Assembly (NCBI RefSeq): GCF_020085105.1
Contig: NC_058043.1
Span: 1,984,001-2,048,000 of the forward strand
Source of the DNA: Siniperca chuatsi
Taxonomy: Eukaryota; Chordata; Actinopteri; Centrarchiformes; Sinipercidae
Length of the DNA: 64,000 nucleotides
Reading direction: 5' to 3'
This document shows positions 10,991-23,789 of the stretch, one piece after another. Positions within the stretch are counted from its first letter, which is position 1, and each line of letters starts with the position of its first letter. Made by a program: the position numbers and the translations under genes. Under the pieces are notes generated by a model that was given only the letters and a program-made list of their open reading frames with translations, was not told the origin of the DNA and did not search any database.

Positions 10991-12655
10991 AGCTGCTGCC
11001 TGGATATTTTGATCTTTCCTAATGATAATTAGCATCTGAGTTTAGCAAATCCATGCATTTTGCCAACCTCGGTGTCACAAATAATTGTTCACATCCACAA
11101 GTGTGGTTGACAAAACACAGCAGAGTTCAGTAAGGGGAGGATTGGATTATGATCTTTTTTTAAATACGCCGGGATCGACCCAGACGCCGATCCTGAGGAT
11201 GTGCTCGGGACATCTCTACCTCAGACGAACATGATGGAAACATGACGTTTCTGTTAGCTTCATGTGTTCATGTGAGGAAGGTTACGGCCTCCTCATCGCT
11301 CCACACAGATCTGATGCTTTCAGCTCTTCACTGGACGTTAGAGTCACATGCTTCACGTACACCGTCATTTATTCACCAAGTCAGTTTCCATTGCACTGTG
11401 TCACGTTTTGTTTTTTTTTAAAGATCGATACACCAACTTTTCCACTTTGCAATTAATTCAGCTAGAAATTTCCAGCGTTTCCGCCAACTTTCTTGATGCA
11501 CAAATTGAAAATGTGCATAAAACCAGGTGGATGGAAACGCACTTATTTCATCTCACACCATCAAGTCAAAGTTTTGGTGTATGACCGAATACCTGCAAAA
11601 CTAACAAACACTCCCACCAGCTTCACCTGCACTTTGCTAATTAGCAAACGTTAGCATGCTAACAGGCTAAACTAAGATGGTCTCCCAGTTAAATGCATGA
11701 ACGCACCGCCCAATGCCCTTCAGATCTGGAGGTGTGGCACGTCTTTCCTGGTGCGGTTCAAACATCTGTGCTCAGGTCAGACCGAAGGGTCCGTGGGGGA
11801 AGGACACGGAGATAAGAGGATTTGAGAAAGGGCAAAGGAAGGAGGACAGGATGCATGGAGGATGGATAGATGGTGAGATGGAAAGATACTGTAGATGAAT
11901 ACATCGATAGACAGGTGGGAACTAGTATGCGTCATTAATGGGAGAGTAAAATAGCCTCGTAGAGACAGAAATGTCTAAATGAAAAACGTATTTGAAACGG
12001 GATTTGTTATGGTTATTCCTGGGGACTGACGAGGAAGAGGAGATAACACAATTTGATAGAAAGCAAAAAAAACGGCAGCAGGAGGAGAGTAGCTGAAGCA
12101 CTGAGCTGGCTGGATTAAGGGAGGTTGGATATTTGGCCCCTTGAACCAGCAGTTCCTCCTCTAAGCCACCATCTGCCAGCATGGGGCCACGGCCTCAGGC
12201 TAAGGTATTAGTTACCTCACGACAAAAGGCTCTGGTGATTGGAGGAGTGGGGTTGTGACGGTGTGGACGTGACCCCCCCCACAGACCTCCAACCTAACCT
12301 CAACCTACGTGAGAGATGCTGTGCATGCTGCATTTATCTCAAATCAACTTCAGTACAGATTACAGCCTTCAAAATAAGACCAGCAATTCTGGTTGTGAAG
12401 TATGTGAAGTGTGTCCACATGAAGGGACAAGAGGTGTGACGGATCGAACGCAACACGCGCAGATTCGAAGCAGCGACGTTACAATAATATACAGTAGGAA
12501 CTGATCACCATGGGAACATTTCACTGATGTGGCAGCAAACGTAATCAACATCAAAACAGTTTATAATATGGGGAACCATACCACATTACTGCAACATCCG
12601 CAGTTTGATTCTAGCCGGGAACCTTTGCTGCATTTTGTCTGTATCTCGACTGTCA
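10991..12655. other. unassigned sequence with one repeat fragment
   Basis: About 11,590-11,690 (TGCTAATTAGCAAACGTTAG) is a fragment of the dispersed 'GTTAGCATGCTAAC' repeat also found at 60.5 kb. About 12,240-12,560 includes a C-run and repeat-like text I could not classify. No coding exon recognised. Confidence 0.4.
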
Positions 12656-12659
12656 CTAT

Positions 12660-12985
12660 CAATTAATAATAATAATAATAATAATAATAAAACTTTATTT
12701 ATAGAGCACTTATCAAAACAAAGTACAAAGTGCTTCACAACAAGAGAAATAAAACACCACAGTGAATGACGAAATATAAAGAAATAAAACACAAAATACA
12801 CAAAAGCAATAAAATAAACAGTTCAGGTAAAATCAGGATCTGCTTTCAGATAAAAATGTGTTTTGAGACGAGACTTAAAGAAGACGCTGACTCAGACAGC
12901 CTGATGTCTTCGGGCAGGTTGTTCCAGAGCCTCGGGGCCCTGATGGCCAAAGCTCTGCCCCCCTTAGTTTCCATCCTATATAAAG
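12660..12985 (-). mobile_element. LINE 3' end with (AAT)n tail
   Basis: A run of AAT triplets is followed by AAAACTTTATTTATAGAGCA, AAAGTACAAAGTGCTTCACA and TTGTTCCAGAGCCTCGGGGC. Read on the minus strand this is a well-known fish LINE-type 3' end ending in AATAAAGTTTTATTATT. Similar tails lie at 21.86, 48.99 and 59.4 kb. Confidence 0.65.
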
Positions 12986-12989
12986 AGCA

Positions 12990-15159
12990 AACAAATGCCA
13001 AAAACAATGTTTAAAAAAAAAAATAAGACAAGAGCTCTTTCCTTCTCCCGCTGACTCGGCTTTTACATTATCAGACTAACTGCCGTAGAGTGAAATGGAA
13101 GCATTACAACCTTAAAGCAGTGTTGCAACCTCGATCGGTACTGTGCGACAAAGTTTAGCTTTAAGCGGTGCAGGTGGTGGCCGATGCACGTTTTCCCCTC
13201 GGGGAAACCGTTCAGCACTACGAACCTTTACACTCGACTGCTGATACCAGCCCTCGTACGTACTCGTTGCCCTCCGCGCTTCCCGTACATACATGCAGAA
13301 CTGCAGCCCGTACGCCGAAGAGCACCGAAGAGACCGACTGGAGGATTCAGGGCTCGTCAGATTCGTTCAGAGTCAGACGCTCAGTGCTCGTTAGTGGGTA
13401 TTATTCCTGCTGTAATACTGATTTAAATACTGTAAATCGTCTCCAGGTCCTTTCTTATTTCTGCTACTGTCATGCTACAACATACGTAAGTGTTGGTACA
13501 TTTTCATAGCATCAACACAATTATCAGCTTTATGTAGCCTACAGCTTCATATTTTGGAAGGATAATGAAGCATAAATTGCTTTACTTCAACTCGGCACCT
13601 TCATGTGGCGTTAGTGTGCCCTGCACTACTGAGGCAACAAAATGCTCAGCGACTACAGAGAGCGGTTGTGTAAATAAACTAAATCCTTCGGTAGCACGAG
13701 AGTAAAAGTGGAAAGGATGGAAAGTAAGTGGATAACTAAGATCTGTGTTCTTCTCTCAGGACGAGGAAACCACATGAAAATGAAGAGAAGGCTGACAGGG
13801 TAACTAGATAACAATCCAAGTGAAAATGAATATATCGCTGTATTTATCACAGTCTGTGAGCATAATTTGTGTTAATACAACAGTGTTACACTGCATTAAG
13901 GTTGTAAAGAGGTTTTCTAGTCACATCACCGGCCTCGCGCTGAGGTAATGAGTATATGGGGGCGATCTTTTGGACCGATGACTCTGGGAATCCTATGAAT
14001 GATTTTCAGCACTCTTAATAGGCAATGGTAAATTTTATTCATGGGGGAAATGGCCTGGAAAAGCTTAAACATTTATTATGTCTGATATAATGACTCATTA
14101 TGGAAAGCAGCGCGGTTCGGCCGGCCCTGTGAACTTCTCATCATGGGCTCATGAAAGAGTCGGCCTTGTTTTTTTATTATTACTTGCCTCGTTCGTCCGT
14201 ACACACTCATTTCTATACTCAGCAGTACGTTGTTAACAGATGTGCGTAGCATCACAGGTACATTTCTGAGCCTCATTAGACCAGACATGAACCAACTGCG
14301 ACTGAACTTTTGAAGGAATAAAAGATTTTGTAGCTGGAGCTGTGCCCCGCAGGCTAAAGACACATTTCTGCTCTTCTTTTTTTGAGATCAGCGTTTTCCT
14401 TCTGGGTTAAACTGGTAGGACACTAAGTACGTGGTGTTAATTCACACTACATCTGCACTGACTGAACCTGCGGCTTTTAGGCTCGCAGCGTAGGGGTCAA
14501 CTGACCGACCACGACATGGAGCTCACACTGAACGTTAGCATGGAAACCCCGGTCAGTTCGTCCAGGGACAATTCCAATAAAGTTTATTCAAACAAGACGA
14601 CCGTGTCTTTAACAATGTTGACAAAAAGAGCGTTAATACATGCAGTTCTGCTAACGGAAAGGAAGGCGAAATAAAGAAGAATCTGAAGCTGGAAGATGCA
14701 GAAAATACGATCAGTTTCATTCAAGACTACGGTTTTAACCGCAACACGTAAACCACTACTGCAATAACATTAAAAACAAGCTCACTACAGTTTATAACTA
14801 ATCTTTTGACAGCAGCCATGTTGGAAAACCGGACAGTGGAACTGCTCAAACTCCAGACAGCTGACCAAAATGTCCGCCTGAAATATAATTAAATCAGGCG
14901 TCGCGACTCCCTTCAAAGTGCACATCAACCGATCTGGCAGAAACTGGTCCGGTTCAAAAACTGGTCCGAGGTAACAATCTGTACAGTGTCGGCCCAGCTT
15001 TATGGAGATTTAACAGCTGATACTTGGAAAACTCGGGAAGTCCACTTTCTCAAAAGTCAACTCTTAGTCGTACTGATCAAGTGATCAAATACCTCTTCAC
15101 AATTTTTTTACATTTGCTCCTTATAGTTTCCAGTAAAAACCATTCAGAGGTCAGTGGAT
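12990..15159. other. unassigned non-coding sequence
   Basis: No coding exon, RNA gene or named repeat was recognised. Overlapping plus-strand ORFs near 13,168-13,509 (113 and 80 codons) show no family motifs. About 13,930-14,130 is complex and unrepeated, and could be a conserved non-coding element. Confidence 0.35.
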
Positions 15160-15360
15160 AATCCATATTAACGGGACATTGTTTCTGGGAAAGAAAAATA
15201 TCTTTCTACTGTATTTTTCAAGTGCAATTTTTGGATGCAAAATGTCAATCACCTCCTGATCAATGTCAATCATCTCAGCAGCAGAGATCTCAAAACCTCA
15301 GTGAATACAACTGAAGTCTGGCTAGATACCAATAAGGGTTAAATGTCTCTACTTTTTCTG
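15160..15360. repeat. dispersed teleost repeat fragment
   Basis: TTTTTCAAGTGCAATTTTTG, AGCAGCAGAGATCTCAAAAC and ACAACTGAAGTCTGGCTAGA are phrases I recognise from an unclassified fish repeat. Boundaries are uncertain. Confidence 0.45.
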
Positions 15361-16139
15361 CATTGGTAAAAACAAGTTAACCCAAAATTTACATTAATAA
15401 AAATTCTACTCAAGTTCTCGTTCTTCCCTCCATATGTCAAACATTTGGATGGTGGTTTCTTTCTTTAAATATAAAAGTAAAAAAGTGTTATTAATGGATT
15501 AAACAGTGTTTGTCAGGTCTAACGTAAGCTGCAAACGTTAGCATGTCCGGCTAACTAACTTACCGATTATCTGCCATTCGCCAAACGCACCGGTTGGTCA
15601 GCCTTTTCTCTTGTAACGTTGGTAGTGAGAAAAGTTTACAATAAAACGTATATCTAACCTCTCGTCTTGCTTGTCCAATCTAACGCTACCAAACAGGATT
15701 ATGTCGGAATGAAGAGCGTACATTTTTAATCATCATACTTAAAATACTAGGGCTAACTAGCTCTACTCTGCATTACAAGAACAATGCGGTTTCTTTATTT
15801 CCGTGTCTTCTACATTGTTCAGCTGGTGAGGATGGTAACCTTCTACCTGGGACCCGTTAGCTTTAGCCTCCGTTTTTTTCCCGTTTTTAGCACGATATCA
15901 CGTATGTAGCAATCAAGAGCAAATTTATTAAGCTTTTAGAAGGATCTCGTTTTAAAAACGACTCAGATGGCCGACTCATGAAGCTAACATTAGCCAGCTA
16001 ATTAGCTAGCTAAAATTGATGGATGCTGGACAGAAATGAGACACAAATCTAAATAAACCTAAATCAACCAAAACTTATGTCTGGAATCAAAGACTCATTG
16101 TTTCAAAAACTATTTGGATTGTGATGGTTAATTCATTCA

Positions 16140-18140
16140 ACAGCTTCCTTTCCTGCTTCTTCACCTTCCCCAACACTTCCTCTTCCTCCTCCTCCTCCTC
16201 CTCCTATCCTATACACAGCAGTGACATTTAACCACCGTTCATCAACAGTTAAACCTCTCTCTCTCCAGGCTGGTTAGGAATGTATGTATTGTTCTGACTG
16301 TACACCGTGCTGTTAGCGAGCAGTCACCAACTCCTCCTCCTCCTTCCATTTCCCCTGCTCCTCTACGTTTTCTCCTAAAATTGTATTCCTCACTTCCTCT
16401 TCTTTCTCTCAAACTGCCCCTCTCCTTCAGCTTGGATCGTCAACGCTGTCCTCCCGTCTCTTCTCTTGCTTCTTCTCCGAGCTCCTGCACACAGTTGTGA
16501 TATGTAACTACCATCCGTCGGCAGCTCGACCCATCCTTCTCCCAGCTTGGCGAGGAAGTCTGTTGTTTTGTTTTTGTCGGCACGCCACGCTGTGAGCAAT
16601 CGGTCTTATCCTCCCACTCCTTCCTGGTACTCCGTCCTTGCTGTCTTCCTCATCCTCCTCCTTCCAAAATAATCCCCTCAGATTCGTCCCACCTCCACCA
16701 CGCCATCCAATAATCCTCCTCCTTCTCTGATGTCTCATCTTCCTTTTGCTCAAATGTCATCCTCCTTTCCTCTTCCTCATCAGCTCTTTACCCCACTTCT
16801 TCTTCTTCTTCTTCTTCTTCGTCTCCTCCTCACCCTCCTTTGCTCAGACTCATTCAAGCATCCTCCTCCGACCAAAGAATCCTTGTTTTCCTGCTTTATT
16901 ATTTTTCTCCCCAGCTGCACGCTCCCATTACTGTGGCTTTAACCAAGTGGTTATTATTGTAACCATGGTGATGAAGGTCAACTAGCCTTTACGAAAGCAG
17001 TTATTTTAACCCAAACCACGATCTATTGCTAACCCTAACAGTGACTTGTAAAGATTTTGCGTCGCTCTCAGTTATCAATGACGTATTTTGTCGTTTAACT
17101 TGGCAGACTTGTTTGGACGATCTGTGGTCGAGTGCAGACCCTCGACAGTCGCTCACTGAATTAACATTAATTAGGGACAGCTGATATGCAACGTTTGTCA
17201 TTTTAACAAGTGACAGTCAGTGTTAGCTTTGCTAATAAGAAAGAGAGCAGAGATAAACGATTAGCGTCGGAGCTCGATGAATCTGTCAGAACCGAGTCGC
17301 TCGCACCAGCGCCCAAAATTATTTTTCACATTCTCACTCTAACGCCGTCGTAAAGCTGAGGAGGAAACTAAACACAGTCGAGTCCATTGAAGAAAGGACC
17401 AGCATTTGATCGGGTTTGTTTTAGCCGTTATCGATCAATTAAAATCTGACCGGATCAGCCTGATCATCCGTCCAGTTCTCTCGTTCCCAGCTTCCTCTTT
17501 TCCTCGTTACCTTCATTCCAGATTATTTTTCTTCAAACCTCTAATGTTCCCTCCACCTTCTTCCCTCTTCTGCTTCCTCTCTGGCACGAGCTTCCAATCA
17601 TCCTCCATTTTCTCTCCTTCCTCTGGTCAGTAGACTTCCACCCTCCTCCTCCTCCTCGTTTTTCCTCTCTCCACCCTGTCTCATCCCCCCCCCCCCAACT
17701 TTCTTTGCTGGACTCCTTCTTCTCCAGCTTCTACTTATTCTGCAACTCCTCATCTTCCTTTCCTTAAATTTTCCTTTCTCGCCTCCTATACCAACACCGT
17801 CTCCTCATCGTCTTCTTCTCATTTCAAAATAACCTCATCACACCTCGTCCCGTTCATCCACCTCTTCTCGCTTCACCCCTTGTTCATTGGTTCCTTTCTC
17901 TCTGTCTCCCTCACCTCCTCCTCCTCCTCCTCCTCCTCCATCAATCCCCTGTTCTGCACTGCAGACAGCTGTGATATTTAGTGAGCATTCATCAGCATCA
18001 GCAGTAAACCCATCCCTCTTCAGGGCTTGTTAGAAATCTGTTGTATTGTTCGGCTCGTGCGCCATGCTGTCAAGCAAGTCTTTGCTTGGGGGGGAAAGCT
18101 ACTTCAAAGGCAAATCAGAAAATGTCTCCCACTGTCGCTC
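16140..18140. repeat. pyrimidine-rich domain with three diverged ~110-bp modules
   Basis: The plus strand is strongly C/T-biased, with CTCCTCCTCC and TTCTTCTTC runs, a C9-10 run near 17,687, and long Ser/Leu/Pro or Glu/Arg spurious frames. Three related modules stand out of this background: about 16,213-16,322, 16,488-16,601 and 17,961-18,080. Each has, in order, a GTGAYATTTA-like start, CATCAGCAG-like and ACCCATCC-like segments, TTGTTNTGTT, and CCATGCTGTNAGCAA-like text. The first two are about 276 bp apart. Nothing codes. Confidence 0.65.
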
Positions 18141-19395
18141 TTTACTTCTCCTGACCCATTCACAAATTCTTCTTGTTTACGTCCAGATGGGATCTCCAAT
18201 AAGGGAACGTGTGAGGTTGTGAGTTTTCTTGGTTGAGCCTCCTCTTCCCACGTCAGGAACAGCTCGGAGCTGTATTTGCTTATAGGACTGATTTCTTAAC
18301 TGATTAGTTTGATTTCCTTACTAAAATCTCTCTAACCCGTGTCCTCCGACTGTCCAGCTGCTAATATCCAGATGAGAGAAGAGAGGAGCAGAGCAATATC
18401 TTGATATATTCACCTGAGTTGCTTACAGTCACTGCAGAGCGCTCAGAGCAATAACCTTAATGAGCAGCAGCGAGTGATTAGCTGAGTCAGGCTACATACA
18501 GCCTGCGCTGCCTTGTTGGAGGAGGTTGTTGGGTCGTATGAGAAAAGATTCCTGTATTTTTATTTACAGTAAATCAAACATCTATCGAAGGTAAGGTCAT
18601 AAAGGTCAGTGCTCTTTGGAGTAAAGATGGAAATACTATACCATAAAGTATCAGGTCTCTATCAAGGAAACTAAGCGTGCATTGAAGAAACAAGATCTCC
18701 AATTTATCACTGCCCTCCTATAATATTTTCACACTTACGATGGACAGTTTAAAACAAATTGATGCAGCAGAACCAGAGATATCGTCTATGAGTGTCTGAA
18801 CGTTGCCATCCATAAAGCCATGCTGCTAACACGGCTGGAAAAAAACAAGAACTGGAGGCAAATATAAGAAACGGACAAGCAGTGAGAGAAACCAGGAGGA
18901 TGCTGAGGAGGAGGAGGGAGGAAGGCACTGCTGAGGAGTCTGCTGGAGTAGATTTCTGCTGTGTTGGGAACAGAAGGATATATGTAGATATGTAGATGGG
19001 AAAGCCAAGATGCCTGAGGGGCCTGCTGACATCCGTATCCGGGATAGGTAGAGGTCTCTAGTAGTCTGCTCTTTCCATCGATTCTGCGTCCTGGTAGATG
19101 CAATTTGATCTCCGCGTCAGTTACCAGATCCCGCCATTTAAACTCAGAGCGTCTCAGGAGCGTTTGTCTTCTATTCTGAGGACTCGAGTATTATGATACT
19201 TCAATATTATAAAAGGGCGTTTTGAATGTGTAAAGAAAGTTGACTGATTCGAGGCCTTTAAGTGCTCCGCAGTAAAAACAAGTGGTAAGTGCATAAAAAA
19301 AAAAAAAATGATGGTCAATTGTTTCAAATATAGCACAATTAACTTTCAAGTTACTTCCACTATTTATTTACAGTCTAGTAAAGTCTAGTTCCCAA
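18141..19395. other. unassigned non-coding sequence
   Basis: No exon or repeat recognised. The minus-strand 105-codon frame at 18,786-19,103 lacks any motif or splice context. About 18,410-18,520 is complex sequence that could be tested for conservation. Confidence 0.35.
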
Positions 19396-19830
19396 ATGTT
19401 TTCGGCCAGAATGGCGTGGCTTTGACATTGGCCATGACATTTGGTACGGATGTTCATGGTTTCCAGATGATGTATCCCACTGACTTTGGTGTTCACCTGA
19501 CTTTTCCTCTAGCGCCACCATCAGGTTGGCATTTGTGATTTTGAGTGAAATATCTTAACAAGTCATATATCTCTCACTGACAACTGTTGGACGGACTGTG
19601 ATGAAACGTGCTTCATCGTTCATGCTCCCCTCAGGATGAACTGTAATAACTCTGCTGATCCTCTGACTTTCCATCTAGCGCCGCCATCAGGTCGACACGT
19701 TAACGTGTCCGACACTTTGGTTTCTGTACAGCCTCAGAGAGCTGCTAGCATGGCTGCAGACTCATTTGTTAGCTTGCGACCCTTTTCACAACCGCTCGCT
19801 ACACGTTGCATAATAAGTCTGAGCTACGAG
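19396..19830 (+). repeat. dispersed teleost repeat (GATGAA / TCTAGCGCC type), two sub-blocks
   Basis: CCATGACATTTGGTACGGAT, TTTTCCTCTAGCGCCACCAT and ATTTTGAGTGAAATATCTT are followed by a second block with CCATCTAGCGCCGCCATCAG and AGAGCTGCTAGCATGGCTGC. Other fragments of this family are at 10.3, 11.6, 59.6 and 60.5 kb. Non-coding, class unknown. Confidence 0.6.
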
Positions 19831-19859
19831 CGTCATTGTTTTATTTAAATACAGTTTTA

Positions 19860-20889
19860 GACGCCTGAAGAAGTAAAAGTATTCAGTATTTTGAAAGTTA
19901 AAGCAAAGATTTAAGAAAAAGGCAGAAAAAAATAAACATAATTTTGTGCTGCAGAACTGTTTTTTCCTCTTAATCACCTCACGACCCCTCGGATCTGTCT
20001 TGAAACCCAGCTGGGAGGTCCTGGCCTGCAGGTTGAGGAGCTGTGCGACCCAAAACTAAACTGTGAGAGGAGCAGCACGCCCCACCAGACCGGGACGATT
20101 CGGTCCAGGGAGTAAAAACATCGGCGTAATTGAGACATTTCATTAGAGCCCTATAATGCACTGTTACACATAATATTAATTTAAACTACATTTCACTTCA
20201 TTTAAAAGCTACATTACTGGGAATATTTACTCAAAACACATTTCACTTTTATAAAAGGGAGAAGAGAGAACAGCAGTGCATCTTTGTATCTAACTGGGGG
20301 AATGTAATGTTCACTGTAGAAATATATTTCCACCACTCTGTTATTTTCATCTGGGTCATTAGGGGAGGGGAGTCTGGCATTGCTTACTCCTCCCATTGAT
20401 TTGAGCCTCCTAATGGATTTCATTGGACCTCCAATGAGTCTGCATTAATATTTCATCAGCCCTCCATTTCCTGCCCGTATCGCTGTAAAAACCTCAGCGC
20501 CACCATCGCCGCTGCTAATGCTGCTGCCGGATTACTGCAGACAGGGGAGAGACTCAGCTGTAAAAGGAAAGGAAGGCAGAGACGGACAGATAATCAGAGA
20601 AAGACGGACAGATAGATTTCATAATCAAAGGCCACACAATGGGGAAACGCTGAATCACCAGTAGAGCATCTAATGACTTAAATTCAGTGTATTGATTCCA
20701 CCAGCAGCCTGCTTTTCCACTGCAGGGCCGTTAATATCACAAGAACACGCGGAATATTTCAAATCTGAGGTCGCAAGATTAAAAAAAAATAAGACTCAGA
20801 GAATCAGGTGACAAATCCTGCATGTTTTTTTTGTTTTTTTTAAATGTGAGAAAGAATGACAGAAATGTCACCATGCTGGGGGTTTGATG
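19860..20889. other. unassigned sequence with possible conserved non-coding element
   Basis: About 20,330-20,500 is non-repetitive and rich in TAAT/ATTA homeodomain-type cores (GGGTCATTAGGGGAGGGG, CCTCCTAATGGATTTCATTG, CTGCATTAATATTTCATC). The 69-codon minus-strand frame over it has no family match I know, so a regulatory reading is more likely than a coding one. Conservation cannot be tested here. Confidence 0.3.
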
Positions 20890-21645
20890 CGAGTCGTTTC
20901 CTCTTTTAATAAGTCTCACCTAAGTTACGATGCAGGTCAGTCCTGAGGCCTAGCTTCAGCTCAGGCTGAACCGCCTGAAACGGCGTTTCCTTCCCTGCGG
21001 TTTTCTCTCGACTGCTGCTCTGTGAGCGCGAGCTAAACTGCTAAACTGGTGTCAGATTAGTCACATTCTGACACGACCTGCACTTATATCGTTTTCTGTT
21101 ATAAAAGGTTCTAATCCAATACACGGCTTTTTGTCAAATTTATAAATATCTCCTCACGGTCCGCTAGCTGTGCGTTCAGTGTGAGCGCTGAAAAACCCTC
21201 CGGTGTTTGTACTCAGCCCCGGCTCTGTAAACGGGAAACACACAAAGAGGCTCGGACCGAGCCGCACAGCGCTGTCAGGTGACGTTAAACGACTTGCCCA
21301 CGGACATTCAGCCGACTCTCTAGTTTGCCAAGATCTGCTGTTGTTGTGATGTTAGCTGTAGCAGCAGGAGAGTTGTGAGCGTCGCTGTCTGGAGCTGCTG
21401 TGCTGGCTCTGGGAAACCGCCTCGTCCTCTCTGGCTGTTAGCTTCGCAGCAGCAACTGTAGGGACAGTTTGCTAACCCACAACCTAGCTAAGCTAACCCA
21501 CAACCTAGCTAAGCTAACCCACAACCTAGCTAAGCTAACCCACAGCCTAGCTAACATTAGTTACATTACTTGCTGTGTCGTTTGCTCTGTTTCATAATAT
21601 TTGTCCCGGTATTGGATTTCTCCAGAATCACATACCCCACCTTTA
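20890..21645 (-). repeat. dispersed teleost repeat
   Basis: The right end (plus strand) reads CTCCAGAATCACATACCCCA then CCTTTAA, with TTGTCCCGGTATTGGATTTC and CTTGCTGTGTCGTTTGCTCT upstream. I recognise this combination as a common fish interspersed repeat. A 21-bp tandem repeat lies inside it. The left boundary is approximate. Confidence 0.5.
21471..21554. repeat. 21-bp tandem repeat, 4 copies
   Basis: Four head-to-tail copies of GCTAACCCACAACCTAGCTAA. The last has one A-to-G change. Confidence 0.95.
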
Positions 21646-21854
21646 ATTATCTGCAATTAAAATAAAGGTAAGCCTATCTGAAACTAGCTTCATTTATATC
21701 AACGGGGGGAGGCTAAATAACAGAAACACCTCTCTGAATAATGTAAGACGATTCAACTATGATCTGTCGAACTAACACCTCAGACAGTTTCAACAAAAAC
21801 TTAGGGTTTATTGCAGGACTGTTGTATTAGACTGCGTTAGTTTAAATGTATAGT

Positions 21855-22060
21855 AAAACCCAAGTTACAAAGTGCTTCACACAAGGCAGCAAACTAAAAA
21901 AAATATATATATATAAAATTATATTTGATGATAAAAACTATTCCAGTAACGTAAGATACATAAAAACAGTAAAAGTAAACAATAACTTCAGGACAGGCTC
22001 TCCAATAAAAAGTAGACAAATTATCTTCTAAACACTGAATTTGTCCAAAAAACAAAAAAA
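21855..22060 (-). mobile_element. LINE-type tail fragment
   Basis: CAAGTTACAAAGTGCTTCAC followed by an A-rich stretch resembles the LINE tail at 12.66 kb. Degenerate. Confidence 0.4.
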
Positions 22061-23081
22061 CAAGGCCATTAAGTACGTATGATTGTTAAAAATAAAACAT
22101 AATACAGACAGAATTGTATAAAACGTTCCTAAAAACACCAGGAAAACTCATCTCTGATGCAATACAATTCATCCAAAATTCATCCAAATCGCTCGTTTTA
22201 CACAAACTTCCTGCAGTCGCTACATTCACTATTTGGGTTAACTGTACAGTTTATCGGTTGTTCTGCACCGTTATTGCTATGCATTGAAAATAATAATATG
22301 AAATATCAATAAAAATATGTCACTTAGTCGTCAGTTTACTCGATGATTGAAGAAAGGGGTTCCTTAAGGAAAAAGGTTGGGAACCAGTGACCTATCTGAC
22401 ACTTCAACGTTGCATCGTATTCATCTACACCGACGTTAATATTCAGCACCAATCGTACAAAGAAAGTTCCCGTTGAACCCACGAAGACATGATCACAAGC
22501 AGAGCTCTGCAACAAACTGTGAAACTTAAACTCCTCTGCAGGGGAAACAAGTTGGAAGCACCTGTGGACACAAACGCAACAGATAAACTCTCTCTTTTCT
22601 CCAGATTTACCTGCGATAGGGAAACATTAGGTGAGTGCAGCCTGCCGTCTGACCAGTCACTGGTTCCTTTTCTTTGCCTGCGCTGCCCCCTTGTGTTCAC
22701 ACAGGGATCAAACAGACGCCACAGTGGACACAATAATGTGAACACTGGTGCAGGATAATGCAATCCACTGCAACACCACAAACAGCACCCATCTGACAGT
22801 GGCGGCTTTCATATTAAGATTGCATTATTCAGGTATCACATACAGCCTTTACAGTATAAACCATTCAGTATTCAATTCTGCTTGTTTTCGGTTTATAGAT
22901 TTGAAACGATGTCTGATACACAGAACATAGCGTCAGCTGTCATGTGGCCCAATGTGTTCGATATGTAAATGAGAATTTAACGTTTTAACTCAAATTTAAA
23001 TGCATTTGCAAATTGCAGCACTCTCTGTGACTCAATGTTCGTGTATCACAGTAAAACACACAGAATATCATTGTATTACTA

Positions 23082-23116
<35 letters not shown>

Positions 23117-23785
23117 ATACATGCTATTACTATTTAAATACTTCTGCTCTTACCCGTTTGTCATTTCTGCTTATTTTTTCATTGTTGTTTTTGTGTTTTG
23201 TTGTATGTTTTGCACTCCTAATAAAAAAAATAATATGATTGTAGTTTTTAACTTCGCTTCAGCCGTATTCTAACAAACTATTTTTTTTGTAAATATGATC
23301 TCTTTCTCTAGATATTTTATTTTGTTTAAAAAAATACAAAACAAGGTGATTATACTTATCAAAAATAAAAAAAATCATTTCATAAATACAAATTTTAAAA
23401 ACAGAGAAATGAATTCCAAACACTACGCTAGTATATTTTGTCCTTTAAACAACTTTAAAGCATCAAATAAGACACATTTTCTGTCATTTATCTACTTTTA
23501 TCTGAGCGCCTATCCCGATTCTACTTTTTTAAATTCTCCTTTTATTTCTGTTTTAAGGTATCTTACATTACTGGAATTGGTTTTATTTGTTCTATCATCA
23601 AATATAATGATTTTATATTTTGTTTTTGGGTTTTTTTTTGCAAAAGTGTAGACAGCTGCAACAAGTCCACACTGGTCGACATATCACTCCGGCCGATCGA
23701 CCACACAACCGATGTTTCAGGGTCACTTAGAGAGAAGATACTGCAGCGACTACAAGTTTAGGTCCAAAGCAGAATTAAAAATCTT
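22061..23785. other. A/T-rich unassigned sequence with a hAT fragment and (TTA)n
   Basis: Around 22,340-22,390, AAGGAAAAAGGTTGGGAACCAGTGAC matches the terminal sequence of hAT-type MITEs (compare 39,360), so it is a fragment of one. A TTA microsatellite lies at 23,084-23,116. Below 23,650 the sequence is very A/T-rich. ORFs here (up to 118 codons) are Phe/Leu/Ile-rich translations of A/T-rich DNA. Confidence 0.45.
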
Positions 23786-23789
23786 CTTT

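Noticed and set aside
16390-16985. Ser/Leu/Pro- and Glu/Arg-rich frames
   Set aside because: Low-complexity translations of the pyrimidine-rich tract.
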